Below, piece after piece: positions 1 through 13,196 of a stretch of DNA of 64,000 nt; positions within the stretch are counted from its first letter, which is position 1; every line of letters begins with the position of its first letter. The DNA is from Lutraria lutraria (lineage: Eukaryota; Mollusca; Bivalvia; Venerida; Mactridae): the NCBI GenBank assembly GCA_964023205.1, contig OZ026839.1:17080386-17144385 (forward strand). The letters run 5' to 3'. Both the position numbers and the translations under genes were made by a program. A model generated the notes under the pieces. It ran no database searches. It worked only from the letters and a program-made list of their open reading frames with translations, and was not told the DNA's origin.

Positions 1-28
1 ATAGGTCAACTGAAAAATAAATATCTGT

Positions 29-3000
29 TTACATAACTGGCCAGTTAGCAACACTATCTTGGACTTGTACCACTGACATGTCTTCCTTCAACACAGGTTG
101 TTCTTGCAGAGTAACCTCCCTTCTTATTTCTTCCCCCTCAGGTAAATGAAATGTTATAATATGATTTGTCTCCCCTTCTTTGGTAGAATTTGTTTCTATG
201 GATGTCTGAATAGTGCCATTTTCTACCCCCTCAATCAAAGCCTGAGATTCTATAGTATCTGTACCGGTATCTGCAGTCTCTGATATAGCATTAAGTGCAG
301 TATAGATTAACTGAGCAGCTGTCACATCATTATGAGGTAAAGGTTCACATGGTGTTATCCTTGAGAAATCTTCCACTACAACATTTTCACCAGTTTCGTT
401 CATTCTGATCTGTAACTGCCTGACATGGTCCCCATCAAGGACGAATGTTGATGAAGGTACAGCATGAGTCACTCCAGACTGTAATATGTGTTGAACAGTG
501 GAACTTGGAATATCAGGAGCCTGTAAGACTTGTATGACACTATCTTGTGATGGTATGTTATCATATTGACCATCAGCCCTTGATAGAACAAAACCATCTT
601 TACCAGGAACATTCTTCATCACAAACAGTTGATTATTATCTGCCTTCACTGCCTCAGTCTTAATAAGTCCATTTTTGTGATCGTTTAAATGGTTTTTATA
701 TTGTTGTTCATTAACAGTACGGTATAAACACATGTCACAACAAAAAATACCATCCATTCCTGGATGTTTATTCTTTACATGAACTTTAAGAGATATTGCT
801 TGAATACATGAATATGGACAATGAGGACATTTGTATGGTTTGTGGCCTGTATGTCGCATCTTGTGTCTACGTAGAGAATTATGATCACTACAGCTGTATG
901 AACATACATCACACCTAGAAATTCAAATCTCACATTAGTGACAAGCCAATTTCATAAAACATCAGATAAGTGTATGAATATAGAGTTGCCTTGTAAATAA
1001 ACAAGAGCATATATTTTTCCTACGGGTTAAACGCCATTTTTCAACATTTTCTTGCAGTTATTAAAGGCAGCCATTTCACATTACCTTTTTTCTTACACTC
1101 TTTCAGTGATCGGGAAAGAAATTTTCTTAATGGGACAATGGAAAATCAATGTGACATTTTCGAGATCAATGCGGCATTTTCAAAATCCAATGTGACATTT
1201 AATGAGATAACAAAATAATACTTTGAGAGGCATTGTTATTGGCAGACGATAACTGAGAAGTTTTCATAATTATTTACAGGTGTCCATCTTTTACCTTGAG
1301 TCCTTAGGCAAAAATTTCGAGAGTCCAACTGAAATTCTCAATTGACATGATGAAATTTGACAAGTTTTAAATTCAGTAAGGCTTAGTCATATAAGCAAAT
1401 ATACTCAGCAGACTTTCAGTTCAGGAAAGTCTGATTTCTGCACAGGTGCCCAGTGCCCCCCAAGACTGCATTTCAACTCTGGGACATTGAAATCATGATA
1501 ACAACCAAAATCTAATCTCAATACAACATTATCCAAACCACATTAGCTTCATTTCCAAGTTTGTCTACTGGTTTCAAAAAAAACTGCAACTCATTCATTT
1601 TTCAAGCAATTCTCACTACTAGGCTGTCAAAATAACCACCATATGTGTAGCTATTAATCTATATACAGTTATGGCCATGACACGTGTTTTAAATGAGTAT
1701 AACTAAGTCTAAACACGATAAAAACGTTAGTTGACTGAGAGCGACATTTGCATGTTCAAATTATCCATATTACAAGACTACCTATAACAAGAGGGCCAAG
1801 ATGGCCCTATATCATTCACATGACAATCACTGTTCACTCATTAAAACTTTGGTTTGAACCGGTGACCTAGTTTTTGACCCCAGATGACCCATGTTATAAC
1901 TTGTCCTACATATAAATAAGACAAACATTCTGACAAAATTTGGTGAAGATCCAATCAAAATTTGACATCTACAGTGTTAATAAGTTTTTCCAAAGATTTG
2001 ACCTTCGTGACCTAGTTTTTTACCCTAGTTTTTACTTGTTCTTAATATCATTAAGACGAACAATCTGACAAGGTTTGGCCAAGATCCAATTAAAACCATG
2101 CAATTTAGAGCTTTTACAAGATTTTTACATAAGATTTGACCTGGTGACATAGTTTTTGACCCCATATAACCTATATTCAACCTAGACCCACATATCATTG
2201 AGGCAAACATTTTGACAAGGTTTGGTGAAGATCAAAATATAACTGAAATCTACAGTGGAGACTGATCCTAAAAGCTCACTCTGTCACTTTGTGACATGTG
2301 AGCTAAAAACATTGTAGAAATCATTATCTTAGAATACTTGAATCTATACAAAATAATCCCAAAGAAGTCAGTTTACAAAGCATTTCATTTAATTCGCTGG
2401 GAATCGCTCAGTTCATCTGTTTCTCTTCGATTTCTGTGACCCAGAAGTATGCCCACAGTCAATTTGTCACGTGCGAGTATCACTTCCGGTCAACAGAAAT
2501 CAAACATAAAGCGTCAGATGGCGCATATTGTCTATCGGAATGTGACACGGGGCATCAGGTGCAAAAGACGATGTGACATTTTGAATTTTAATATGACTAC
2601 CGCGCATGCCTTTCCCGATCACTGTGTTTTTCTAACCAGTACAAACTTACCCTTCCATTAGGAGCTGGCAACTTCTCCAAATATGGAGGAAAATGAACAG
2701 TTTTGTCAATTTGCATTAGAAGGGTATGACTTTATGCGACTGAAATTTGAGCCAAATCTCTTGGTTACAAGTCCAGCACAATAACCACTGGAGCATGGTA
2801 GACACGGGAGTAACCAGCAGTATAATAAACAACAATATATAGCTCATACAGTATACATGATATATTATGTCTACATTTATTTTAACAATCAATTACATTT
2901 AACAGTTTTCTCTCATCCAGATATGTTTTCATACCCTATTGTCTGTACACTTCTATTCAGAAACTACATTATGCCTAATTTTTAAGTTTTAAACATTTCA

Positions 3001-6000
3001 TAATCAAATATGGCTGACTAGTATGAAAGTTTTGTCATAGCACATTCTTCACAATAAAACATATGAAATTGGTATTAATAATTTCAAGCTTAAATTCACC
3101 CAATTCTGTAAGAAAATATCAAATTGCTAAAATAAAGAAAAAACATTTTTATTTGACAAATTATTTATGAGAAAACTTCATACAGTTGTTTAGCATTTTT
3201 ACTTACTTGAATGGTTTTTCTCCAGTATGCGTCCGAAGATGAAGCAACAACATAGCCTTACGTGCACATGTATAATTACAAAATTCGCATTTAAATGGTT
3301 TGTTATCACCATGTACAGCCTGTTTATGCATCTTCATACATTTTACATTTGCAAACTTTCTTCCACATATATCACATGTCTTAGGTGTGTGCCTGAAAAA
3401 ACAAGGGTACAGTCAGTATAACATGCAATACATCTTAACATATCCCCTGCTATCACCTATCATTAGAATGTTAGCTGATGTTTATACAGCAGCATCTGTC
3501 TAGATTTTTCAATGCTGCTAATTTTGTCTAGATGAGGGAGTCAGCTGTAAAAGTGGAGTATGTAATCATTCTGGTGTTAAACTAACATCACTGTACCATG
3601 ACATCATGCCATAACATAATAACATTTAACCAAAAACATTACAGAATTACGTATAAAACTAGAGAGGCAGACATACCAGCTATATTTCATCGTATATTCA
3701 TGTATAGGTTGGTTTACTGAATGTATATATTAGAAAAATAGCCGATCATGTTAGAATGTTTTTTCATTAATATTGGTCGTGATGACTTTACAATGTGATT
3801 TGTGTTACAGCATGCATTATAGTTGAAAAATGGAATCTCACGCTAGGTTATCCCCTAAGCTACCCATGTACCAACTTTCATTGAAATCCATCAACCCTAA
3901 CTGAAGTTATCATTCGGAAAGTAAATTTCTATTTTTAGTAACAGTGACCTAGATATTTAACCTTTTGACCCCATGTGCAATGAATCCCACACTAGGTTAT
4001 CCTAGTTGTATACGTAATTACAGTGATCTTACCATCTATTAGCAAGCTCTGGAGAATCAGAGTCATTCACTGATGTATGACTGTGTTCATGGTTCTTCAT
4101 CTGTGAGAACTGCTTGAATGTTTTACCACAAACAGGGCATTCATAAGGTCGATCTGTACTATGTACTTCCATATGTATCTGAAAAATAAAACATATCAAA
4201 CTGACTATACAAATGAGAGTACAGAACCTATTGAACAGACCACCAGGCTGGAAAGACTGATGTTTATACAAATATTATAAATGTTGTGTTAGAAAGGCAA
4301 AGAATTGGGATTCAGCATGAGAGTAGGACAATTTTACCTTTAACTTAAGTACAACCATCATTAAGTCTGAAATAGATAAACAAGATCAACATTCACATTT
4401 TTAGACAACAGTTTAAGTTTGTTACCTTAAGTCTGGATGGAGCATCAGTTTTAAAGTTACTACACACGTCACATGACAACAGACAACCAATATCTTCTCG
4501 ATGAATTTTCCACATGTGATATCTAGCTTGTTTCCAAACAGGAAATGTCTCTTCACATGATAAACATCTGAAGACAATAAATTAAAGGGCTGATTTTAAC
4601 AAACAAAACATAGTAGGAGCATGTCTTACACATGTCAAAATAGTGGATTAAATCACAATAGAAACCTACATTTTGTAATTCAAACAACAAATTCAGTGTT
4701 GCGCTGAGCCCTTGATTTATTCTTCTCATAATTCATTATTAAGAAAATTACAGCATGAACTGTACTATGCGGTACAAAATTTATCTAATTCCACCAACGA
4801 TGACAGAATTTATGATGTTTACACAATTAATTAGATTAACTAACAAAGAAAAAATCTACTCATCAGACAGGAAAAATGACGGGGAAATTAATCAACTTTC
4901 AGTGAGTTTTTTGCCAAAATCACTTAGAAACGTTTTCGCCGATAGATGCTCATTTATCGAACTACCACTCTATAGTAAAGCACGCCAATAACCTTGATGC
5001 GTTGTTAACATAAAATATTTCACTTGTGATTTGATGGTAAAATTGTGAACGTATTTCTTCTTGCGAAATACGAGAAACCTATAGTTGTACCTTTATTTTC
5101 ATTAACAATTTTTGAATATTTATGATAAACAGTTAATGTACATACAAAAATTGTAAATTCACAAATGGACAGAGCTTTATCTCAGGAACCCAACAGAATC
5201 CCCAGCTAAGAATCACAGGGATTCCTCCTGATTTTTTGGGATTCTCGGAATATCGGGACCCCGTTAGTGTCGAACCCTGCAAATAGTATTTTCTGCAGTG
5301 ATCAAATGAATAAAATTTATTCATTTCAGATAAAGACAGATATTATAATCCAGGAGTTTGTATTTATTCAATAAATACAAACTCCTGGATTATAATATCT
5401 GTCTTTATCTGAAACTGAAATTATTGAGCATAGTGCCATATCTTTTAATACATGATTTATACACAAGACCAGAACAACAGTTGTGTTGTAAACTAAAAGA
5501 AATATACATACATAATTAAGTTCAACAAAATCTACCTATATTGATGATCAGATGGTCCAGCTCCTTCAATATGACATTTTAAATGTGCTTCCATTGTTTC
5601 TGTATCCTTAAATCTTGCAGCACAACCTGCCAGATAAACATCATGATATTCTCACATGGTAATACAGTAAAACTGTGGTTATTCGAAAGTCATTGGGTCC
5701 TGAAAAATCTTTTGGATAATCCATGGTTTTGAATAATCCATTTCAGCATGATGTATTGGTTGGGAAACAATAAATTCCTTACTGTCCGTATATTGCAACA
5801 GAGTTAACTCATGTATGCAAACATGACCTTATGTGAGTGAAAGTAATACAAAAAAAAATATATAACAAACAGTTTTTATTATTCATCCTTGTTTTATAAA
5901 CGTATACCGGTATGAGTTAACGAATGACAATTTTTGTTAAGTGAATAACCGCACATAAACAGATTTATAATGCAGAACACAATCCGACTCATTAATACTT

Positions 6001-9000
6001 TATTCTCTTCTTCACTTACTAACGACTAAACATCGCTGTCGTCACTTTTCAAAACAAAGAATTGTTAGGAAGATGTCATGCTTTTATGTTTGTTTCATTC
6101 TTTTCACTTAATCATCATTTTCTAGTTAGTTATGTTTAATTGTGTTCAAATCAGTTTTCAAAATAAGAATGACGCTGAAATGCAAACCATTTTATACAGA
6201 TCACCATGTGCGTATATATTAACTTATTATATTACTGGTCTGAGATCACAGTGAAATAATTATGGCAATTAGTATAAAATCGTAACGAACAATATGATCA
6301 ATTTTACAATTAACCCATCATTGATCTAAACAATTAAACTGTTGACTCGCTTCGTATATGAAGTAATGTTGCTCATTGTTTGTCACACGCCAGTTGATTC
6401 TCAATCAACCATTGTTATATGAACTGACGATTTGAATAATAGCTGTGAAAATACGCACATTCGTGGCTTTAGGGACCAAATAATGTATTCGGATTACACC
6501 AGGTATTCGTAAAATCCTATTCGTATAACCGGGGTTCGTTGTAGTTGAAATATATAGAGACGTAATCGGGACCGTAGATCTTATTCGAATAATACCGGGT
6601 ATTCGGATAATTGGTGGTCAAACAATCAAGGTTTTACTGTACATGATTCTGCTTACTAGGACATACATATTCAAGTCTTTTATCTAATTATCATTCATCT
6701 CTGACATCGAATCAAAGTAAGATTGATCATTTTTGGTACAATTTGCTCTGATAACTCATAAAACAAGAGCACTGCATGTAGTGACAATGCTCGTCTGTTC
6801 ACCTATCTATGAAGTTCCATGTTGCTACCTCTTATAGTTTCTGAGTTATGAACTACATTAAAGTTTTAGCACAGACTCAGATGACGCAGTGATCACAATA
6901 GATAAAGTTTTTCTTTGAAAACAGACAAACTAATAGAGGAAAGAATAATAAGTCAAGTTTATTTTAAAGGGGCATGCCCTGGAACTGAAGCGTCTCAAAT
7001 AACGATCAAATTGGTATTATTTTAATGCCTAAATCAATTAATGTAAACCCTATAAAATATTTACAAAACATCCCGCTAGTTTACTCAAAATACTCATTTC
7101 AAGATTTACAAAACCTGCCGATTTCGGCCTCAGAAATTATTCGTCATTTTCACAACTCGACCCTTTCGGTCTCTGTCAAAACCGAAAATATCGCGGAAAA
7201 AATGTCAACAAACTGAAATGGTAAGTATTTCTCATGTTATGTTCACTTGAAAGGCAGTGCACATGCTCAGTTAAACTCCCAGACGTATCGGAAATATCGT
7301 TGTCGTCAATAAAAGGCTGTAAGCCTTTTATTAAAAGCGACATATAAATACCGACGCGCGCGTTATAGGGTCATTTTTTGTGGACATTCTTCTTTGACTT
7401 TTCGGTAATAATTGGTTTTACAAGTGACAAACGCAATTTTGGTGTACGAAAAAAAAGACACAGCAGTTTCTGGGCATGCCCCTTTAAGGAGTATATGTCA
7501 AACATGATTTTATGCACACAATGTGTGTCACACATGATCAGTAATCATTTTTAGAAAATTTCAAGATAGCAAGAAAATAAATTTACATTTTACCAAATAA
7601 AATCAGATTCATGATTTTTAATATGAAGTACCAAATTTAAAGAAGGTACATAAGTTCCAAAGAAGGTACATAATTCAACAATTCAATACTGCATTTATAG
7701 TGTTGAAAATTTCTCAGTTGATGGTATACTGTAGACAAAATGTTGTGTAAATATGGAATAAATCGGTTTGTACAGTGATCATAGTTTTTCGAAAAAGCTT
7801 AACACAATCTTTCTGGGGCAACTTGTTGTAATATTATGTTAAAAGAACAATTCTAATGTCATGATAGAATCCAGTTACCTTTAATGGAGCACCTGACATT
7901 TAATTCCAACCTGTCTCCTCTTTTAATTGGTTCTTTTTTCTTTGTCCTTCCCAGATAATAATCAGACCTTAAAGCATGGGGTGGCTTTCGTTTCCTTTGA
8001 CTGCGAGTGGGATAAGACAACATCTGCTCAGTCCAATCTTCATCAGATTCTGACAACACAATGTCATCATCTTCCTCTTCTTCCACTCTAGCAACAGACT
8101 TTTCAGATTTTTTTTTCCTTCCAACTTTCTTCTTTGGTTCCATCTGTGTCCCAGTATCCACCTTACCAGATGTCTGGAAATCTGTAACCTCATGTATATT
8201 GGTCATGTGATCTTTACATTCCTGATAGATGAACAAAAAAAACCATCAAAACATTGGATAAAATGAGAAAGTCTAACAAGTTAATTTGGATTTTATGGTT
8301 CTCAATTAAAGCAATATAAGATATAACATTGTTGTCAATAAAAGGTTGGCAGCCTTTTATTCAGATCGACATACAGATTGACATACAAATTATAGTCATT
8401 TTTGAATGCATATTCTTCTTTGACTTTTCTGTAATAATTGGTTCTACATGTCATAAACACATTTTTGGTGTATGATAACCAAGACACAGAAGTTCCAGGG
8501 CATGCCCCTTTAACAAAATCATGCTGAAATTCCCAATCCCAATGGTATTGGTCATGCTCCAAATATACTAAAGAAATCCTGTAAATGTAGCCCCACATCT
8601 GTATTACTTAATCTTAATGAGAAAACTACAGCAGTATACATACAGTACCTGTATAGAACTAAAACATTCACTACAACTACCACAGAGATATAACTCCTTG
8701 GTGACCACATCTTCTGGTTGATCGGGGTTCATTTCTTGAAGTTCTGCAGCTTAACAGTAAAAGTATAATGTTTACACAGTAAGACCTTGAACAAAACAGG
8801 TGAAGAACATGATATATGAATATAAAGTTCAGGAATGTTGACTGATTATAAGTTGCTATTATACCCATAATATGATTAAGTTAACAAACAAAACTTCTAA
8901 TTCATCAAATAAGAGGGCTAAGATGGCCCTATATCGCTCACATAACAATCATTGTTTACTCATTAAAACATTATTTTAAGCCTGTGACCTAGTTTTTGAC

Positions 9001-12000
9001 CCCAGATGACCCATGACCCAGAACTTGTCCTACATATAGACAAAACAAACATTCTGACAAGGTTTGGCGAAGATCCAATCAAAACTGTGACATCTACAGT
9101 GTAAACAAACTTTTCCTAAGATTTGACCTGGTAACCTAGTTATTGACCCCAGATGACCCATATTTGTAATTGACGGTGATATTATTAAAACAAACAATTT
9201 GACAAAGTTTGGTGAAGATCCAATTATAACTGTGAAATCTACAGTGTTAACATGGTTTTTCATAAGATTTTACCTAGCGACCTTGTTTTTGACCCCAGAT
9301 GACCCATGTTCGAACTCGTAAAAGGTATTTTAAAGACAAACATTCTGACAAGGTTTCATGATGATCCAATCAAAACAGTGACTTCTATAGTGTTCACAAG
9401 GTTTTCAAGCAATTTGCCCTAGTGACCCTAGTTTTTGACCGCAGACGACCCATTATCAAACTTGGCCTACATATCATTAAAATTAACATTCTGACAAAGT
9501 TTCATGAAGATCCAATTAAAACAGTGATTTCTAGAGTGTTCACAAGATTTTCCCTTATTTGGCCCTGGTGACCTAGTTTTTGACACCAAATGGCCCATTA
9601 TTGAACTCATCTGAGATTTTGTCGATATTAACATTTTGACCCAGTCTTGCGAAAATTGAGCAAAAAATGTGGCCCCTAGTGTGTTCACAAAGTAAAAGTT
9701 TGACGACGCATGACACCTGACGAAGACCGATCACAAAAGCTCACCCTTAGCACAAGTGCTCATGTGAACTAAAACAAGAGGGGCAAGATGGCCCTATATC
9801 GCTCACATGACAATCACTGTTCACTCATTAAAACATTGTTTTGAACGGGTGACCTAGTTTTTGACCCCAGACGACCTATGTTCGAATTTGTCTTACATAT
9901 CATTAAGACAAACAGTCTGACTAGGTTTGGTGGAGATACGATCAAAATTTGACATCTACAGTGTTAATAAGGTTTTCCTAAGATTTGACCTTGTGACCTG
10001 GTTTTTGACCCTAGGTGACCCATATTTGAACTTGTCCTTAATATCATTAAGACAAACAATCTGACAAGGTTTGGCCAAGATCCAATCAAAACCATGACAT
10101 TTAGAGCTTTTACAAAATTTTTACCTAAGATTTGACCTTGTGACCCAGTTTTTGAATCAGGCTGACCAATGTTCATCCTTGACCCACATATCATTGAGGC
10201 AAACATTTTGACAAGGTTTAGTGAAGATCCAATTAAAACTTTGACATCTACAGTGTTAACAAAGTTTTCCTAAGATTTGACCTGGTGACCTAGTTATTGA
10301 CCCCAGATGACCCATATTTATACTTGACCGTTATATCATTAAAACAAACGATTTGACAAAGTTTGGTGAAGATCCAATAATAACTGTGAAATCTACAGTG
10401 TTAACATGGTTTTTCATAAGATTTGATCTAGCGACCTAGTTTTTGATCCAAGATGACCCATGTTCAAACTCGTCCAAGATATTATGAAGACAAACATTCT
10501 GACAAGGTTTCATGATCATCCAATCAAAACAGTGACTTCTAGAGTGTTCACAAGGTTTTCCAGCAATTTGCCCTAGTGACCTTATTTTACTACAGAAATG
10601 ACCCATTATCAAACTTGACCTACATATTATTAAAATAAACATTCTGTCAAAGTTTCATGAAGATCCGATCAAAACAGTGATTTCTAAAGTGTTCACAAGG
10701 TTTTCCCTTATTTGGCCCTTGTGACCTAGTTTTTGACCCCAAGTGGCCCAATATCGAACTCGTCCGAGATTTTGTTGATATTAATATTCTGACCCAGTTT
10801 TGCTAAAATTGAGCTAAAAATGTGGCCCCTAGTGTGGTCAAAACATAAAGCTTCACGACGCACGACGCACACCCCACGACACCGGACGGAGAGTGATCCT
10901 AATAGCTCACTTTGTCACTTTGTGACATGTGAGCTAAAAACTACAGTACTGAAGAGCTTACACACAGTTTCATAGTAAGACATTAAGTATTGATATGTAT
11001 TCTAACAATTTTTGGTCAAATTTTGTTGTCAACTTTAAGCAATGCTGTGTAATAAAATATATCTTATATTTCTAACAGGAAACACTGAAATACCAACCAT
11101 TTTGTTCCACATGCATAATCTGTTTCTCTCCAGTAGAAGACAATGAATTAACTTCTGTTTCTGTCATGATTATTGAATTTTCATAATTGTTAGTACCAGT
11201 TTCATTTTGTTCATTAGCACCCCCACCAACATTAGCATCATGAACTAGCACTTGAACAGCACCATTCTTATCAAATTTCATATTTTCTGAATCTTGAATA
11301 ATAAATTGACCATCAGCATTCTGTTTGATAAACTGAAAATTACTAATATTTTGTTCAGCATCCATAGGAATTGATTCTTGAGCTATATCTGACTGTGTTG
11401 ACAAAGCAACATTTTCACCATTGTTTGATAAAGTTATTATTACACCCTCAGACAGTGCCTCAGTTCCCGAGTAAGGCACTTCTAGAGTTGGATTGGAAGT
11501 ACTATATAGTGTATGACTGGACTCGATAATGTTAGGTGTTGAATATAGATTGTCATTGAAATGATTTACTCCAGTTGATATTTCTGTTGGAATCATTTGC
11601 TGGACCTCATGTTGAACACCAATACCTGCAGCACTCCTAATCTGACCATGAAGATGTTGTTCAGTGTGTGAAATGCTTGTTTGATCTGAATGAGAATTAT
11701 AACACAGAGCATTAATCATGAACACACTTTTCACTTTAACAAATAAATAAATTTCATCCTAAATCTTTCTTGCCCGAAATGTTATCTATGCCTATAACCT
11801 AATGTAATATTTCAGGATTTTTTACTACGAAAATGACACAAATATATGTAGTCTCTGTCTTCAGAAAATATCCAAAAAATCTATTTCTCTTATTGTCATT
11901 AGCATTATGAATATTCCCCAAATTTGCCTCTTTCTAGCATTTTCACTCTTTCACCAGCATTCATTGTCTTCCCTTTTTCCTAAAAAAACCCTGATAGTTG

Positions 12001-12203
12001 AACAAATAGTAAAAAATAATGTTCATTTATTTCAGGAGCATAATTATAATTTCCTTTTTACCTGATAATGTCTGTTTCTTCACATGAACATTTTTCACAT
12101 GATGTGCTATTTCACTGACATTACTAGCAGTAAAATCACAAAATTTACATTTGTATTGAGTTATCACTTCCATAAATTGATCTATGTCATCATCATCAGT
12201 CAT
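29..12203 (-). CDS. multi-C2H2 zinc-finger protein, nine coding exons (about 872 aa)
   Basis: Exons in coding order, minus strand: 12203-12062, 11685-11098, 8743-8649, 8221-7879, 5626-5536, 4567-4426, 4178-4033, 3392-3207, 914-29. Lengths sum to 2619 nt, all phases match, and each join is flanked by AG/GT; the weakest donor follows 11098 (GTTGGT). Start ATG 12201-12203 opens MTDDDDIDQF with A at -3; stop TAA at 29-31. Eleven C2H2 fingers are visible: one near residues 19-40, then ten between about 260 and 657. One has the CxxxxC form (CSIKGC), and several are split by introns. An acidic, Asn/Gln-rich region (exon 11685-11098) and a basic AT-hook-like stretch (GRKKKSEKS; exon 8221-7879) lie between. 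The C-terminal ~215 residues have no fingers and are acidic. This suggests a nuclear DNA-binding regulator. The layout recalls ZNF335-type proteins, but I cannot assign an orthologue. Confidence 0.9.
1789..2308. mobile_element. pearl-like non-autonomous element, copy A (about 3 internal monomers)
   Basis: It opens with a GAGGGCCAAGATGGCCCTAT block followed by CTCACATGACAATCAC. It ends with CTCACTCTGTCACTTTG and TGACATGTGAGC, which is roughly the inverse of GCTCACATG at the start. The middle is tandem ~145-bp units, each containing TGACCTAGTTTTTGACCCC. The same architecture recurs at 8911-9774 and 9775-10937. It lies in the last intron of the zinc-finger gene. Confidence 0.75.
5324..5414. repeat. 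perfect palindrome, 45-bp arms, 1-bp spacer
   Basis: Positions 5324-5368 and 5370-5414 are exact reverse complements, checked base by base, around a single C at 5369. The outer flanks do not pair. It lies in the zinc-finger intron between exons 5536 and 4567. Confidence 0.95.
5665..6639. mobile_element. pogo/Tc1-mariner-like MITE with TA target duplication
   Basis: The ends are CAGTAAAAC and its inverse GTTTTACTG, each flanked by TA (5663-5664 and 6640-6641). Inside both ends lie related TTATTCGAA-type motifs in opposite orientation. No transposase frame is seen, so it is a ~975-bp non-autonomous element. Confidence 0.65.
6766..6920. repeat. possible dispersed-repeat fragment (CAAGAGCACTGCATGTAGTG)
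   Basis: The opening CAAGAGC block and following TCTGTTCACCTATC resemble the ends of repeats common in bivalve introns. There is only one copy in the window, so the call rests on recognition, not on internal comparison. Confidence 0.3.
6968..7483. mobile_element. piggyBac-like MITE with TTAA target duplication
   Basis: TTAA flanks both ends (6964-6967 and 7484-7487). The ends are AGGGGCATGCCC and its inverse, and the inverted similarity extends more loosely to about 28 bp. The element is 516 bp and has no transposase. A related right half ends at 8509, also next to TTAA. Confidence 0.7.
8328..8509. mobile_element. truncated second copy of the TTAA-flanked MITE
   Basis: It matches the right ~190 bp of the element ending at 7483: GTCAATAAAAGG near the start, TTCTTCTTTGACTTTTC in the middle, and GGGCATGCCCCT at the end followed by TTAA (8510-8513). 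The left half is missing. Confidence 0.7.
8911..9774. mobile_element. pearl-like non-autonomous element, copy B (about 5 internal monomers)
   Basis: Same opening block (AAGAGGGCTAAGATGGCCC), ~145-bp internal units and closing block (CATGTGAACTAAAA) as copy A, with more internal units. It ends exactly where copy C begins. Open frames on the minus strand here are by-products of the repeat. Confidence 0.75.
9775..10937. mobile_element. pearl-like non-autonomous element, copy C (about 7 internal monomers)
   Basis: It begins CAAGAGGGGCAAGATGGCCC directly after copy B and ends TGACATGTGAGCTAAAAA. It has about seven ~145-bp units. With copy B it forms a head-to-tail pair in the zinc-finger intron between exons 11098 and 8743. 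Confidence 0.75.
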
Positions 12204-12837
12204 CTTGATTTGATTGTACTTGTGGTTTTAAAAGACTGAAAAATACAAATATATGCATTAAATTTTATACATGAATAGTCAAAAAAAGGGATTTCAGTCA
12301 CAATGGTTTTGATTAATGTCACTGAATGATTGACAAGCTATATGACAAAATATACATACATTTGAAAATTGAAGTTAATTATAATAACATGATCATTATT
12401 TTGATTGACTTTTGGTATGCAGATGATTTGAACAGTTTCATTACAAGTCTGATGAATAAGACTATTCTATAATATAATTTTGAAAATACTTTTCTTATGA
12501 TGCCACCCAGAGCATTCTAAATAATAATCTAAAGCATCAGGTGAAAACAGTAAATAAGCCATACAGATCAGGCAAACAGAATGAGTAAAACAATGGACCA
12601 TTTTGAGAAAAAAAAAAAAAATGTGTATTAAATGATGGTTACTCTGGGGCTGTTGCTGAATACCAGCTAGCCTTACTTAGCCAGCTTTCGGGTAGGCTGA
12701 TCTCATAAATGATTGGAAAGGCCTATCTCTCAGACTGAAACTGAAAGGGTCTCTGAATATGTATCACAAATTTGTATCCTGGCAGTAAACAGGCCTGGTC
12801 CACACAAGGAAAATAGGTAATCAAATGTTATTGGGTT

Positions 12838-13196
12838 ATAGATCTATGATATACCGACTTTAAATAAACTTTGTATTGTATAGGTTCTCAGATCTATGAT
12901 ATATACCGACTTTAAATAAACTTTGTATTGTATAGGTTCTCAGATCTATGATATACCGACTTTAAATAAACTTTGTATTGTATAGGTTCTCAGATCTATG
13001 ATATACCGACTTTAAATAAACTTTGTATTGTATAGGTTCTCAGATCTATGATATACCGACTTTAAATAAACTTTGTATTGTATAGGTTCTCCGATCTATG
13101 ATATACCAACTTTAAACAAACTTTGTATTGTATAGGTTCTCAGATCTATGATATACCGACTTTAAATAAACTTTGTATTGTATAGGTTCTCAGACC
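12838..13196. repeat. 50-bp tandem repeat, about 7 units
   Basis: Unit of 50 bp with landmarks AGATCTATGATATACCGAC and TTGTATTGTATAGGTTCT. The units are nearly identical apart from a 2-bp insertion near 12901 and a few substitutions. It lies in the 5' UTR intron of the zinc-finger gene. Confidence 0.95.

Noticed and set aside
2449..2661. 70-codon plus-strand frame in the last zinc-finger intron
   Set aside because: It lies inside the possible transposon bounded by 1104 and 2624 and has no domain or transcript signal.
9030..10642. Minus-strand frames of 60-80 codons in the pearl-like elements
   Set aside because: The same peptide pattern recurs with the ~145-bp unit; these are shadows of the repeat.
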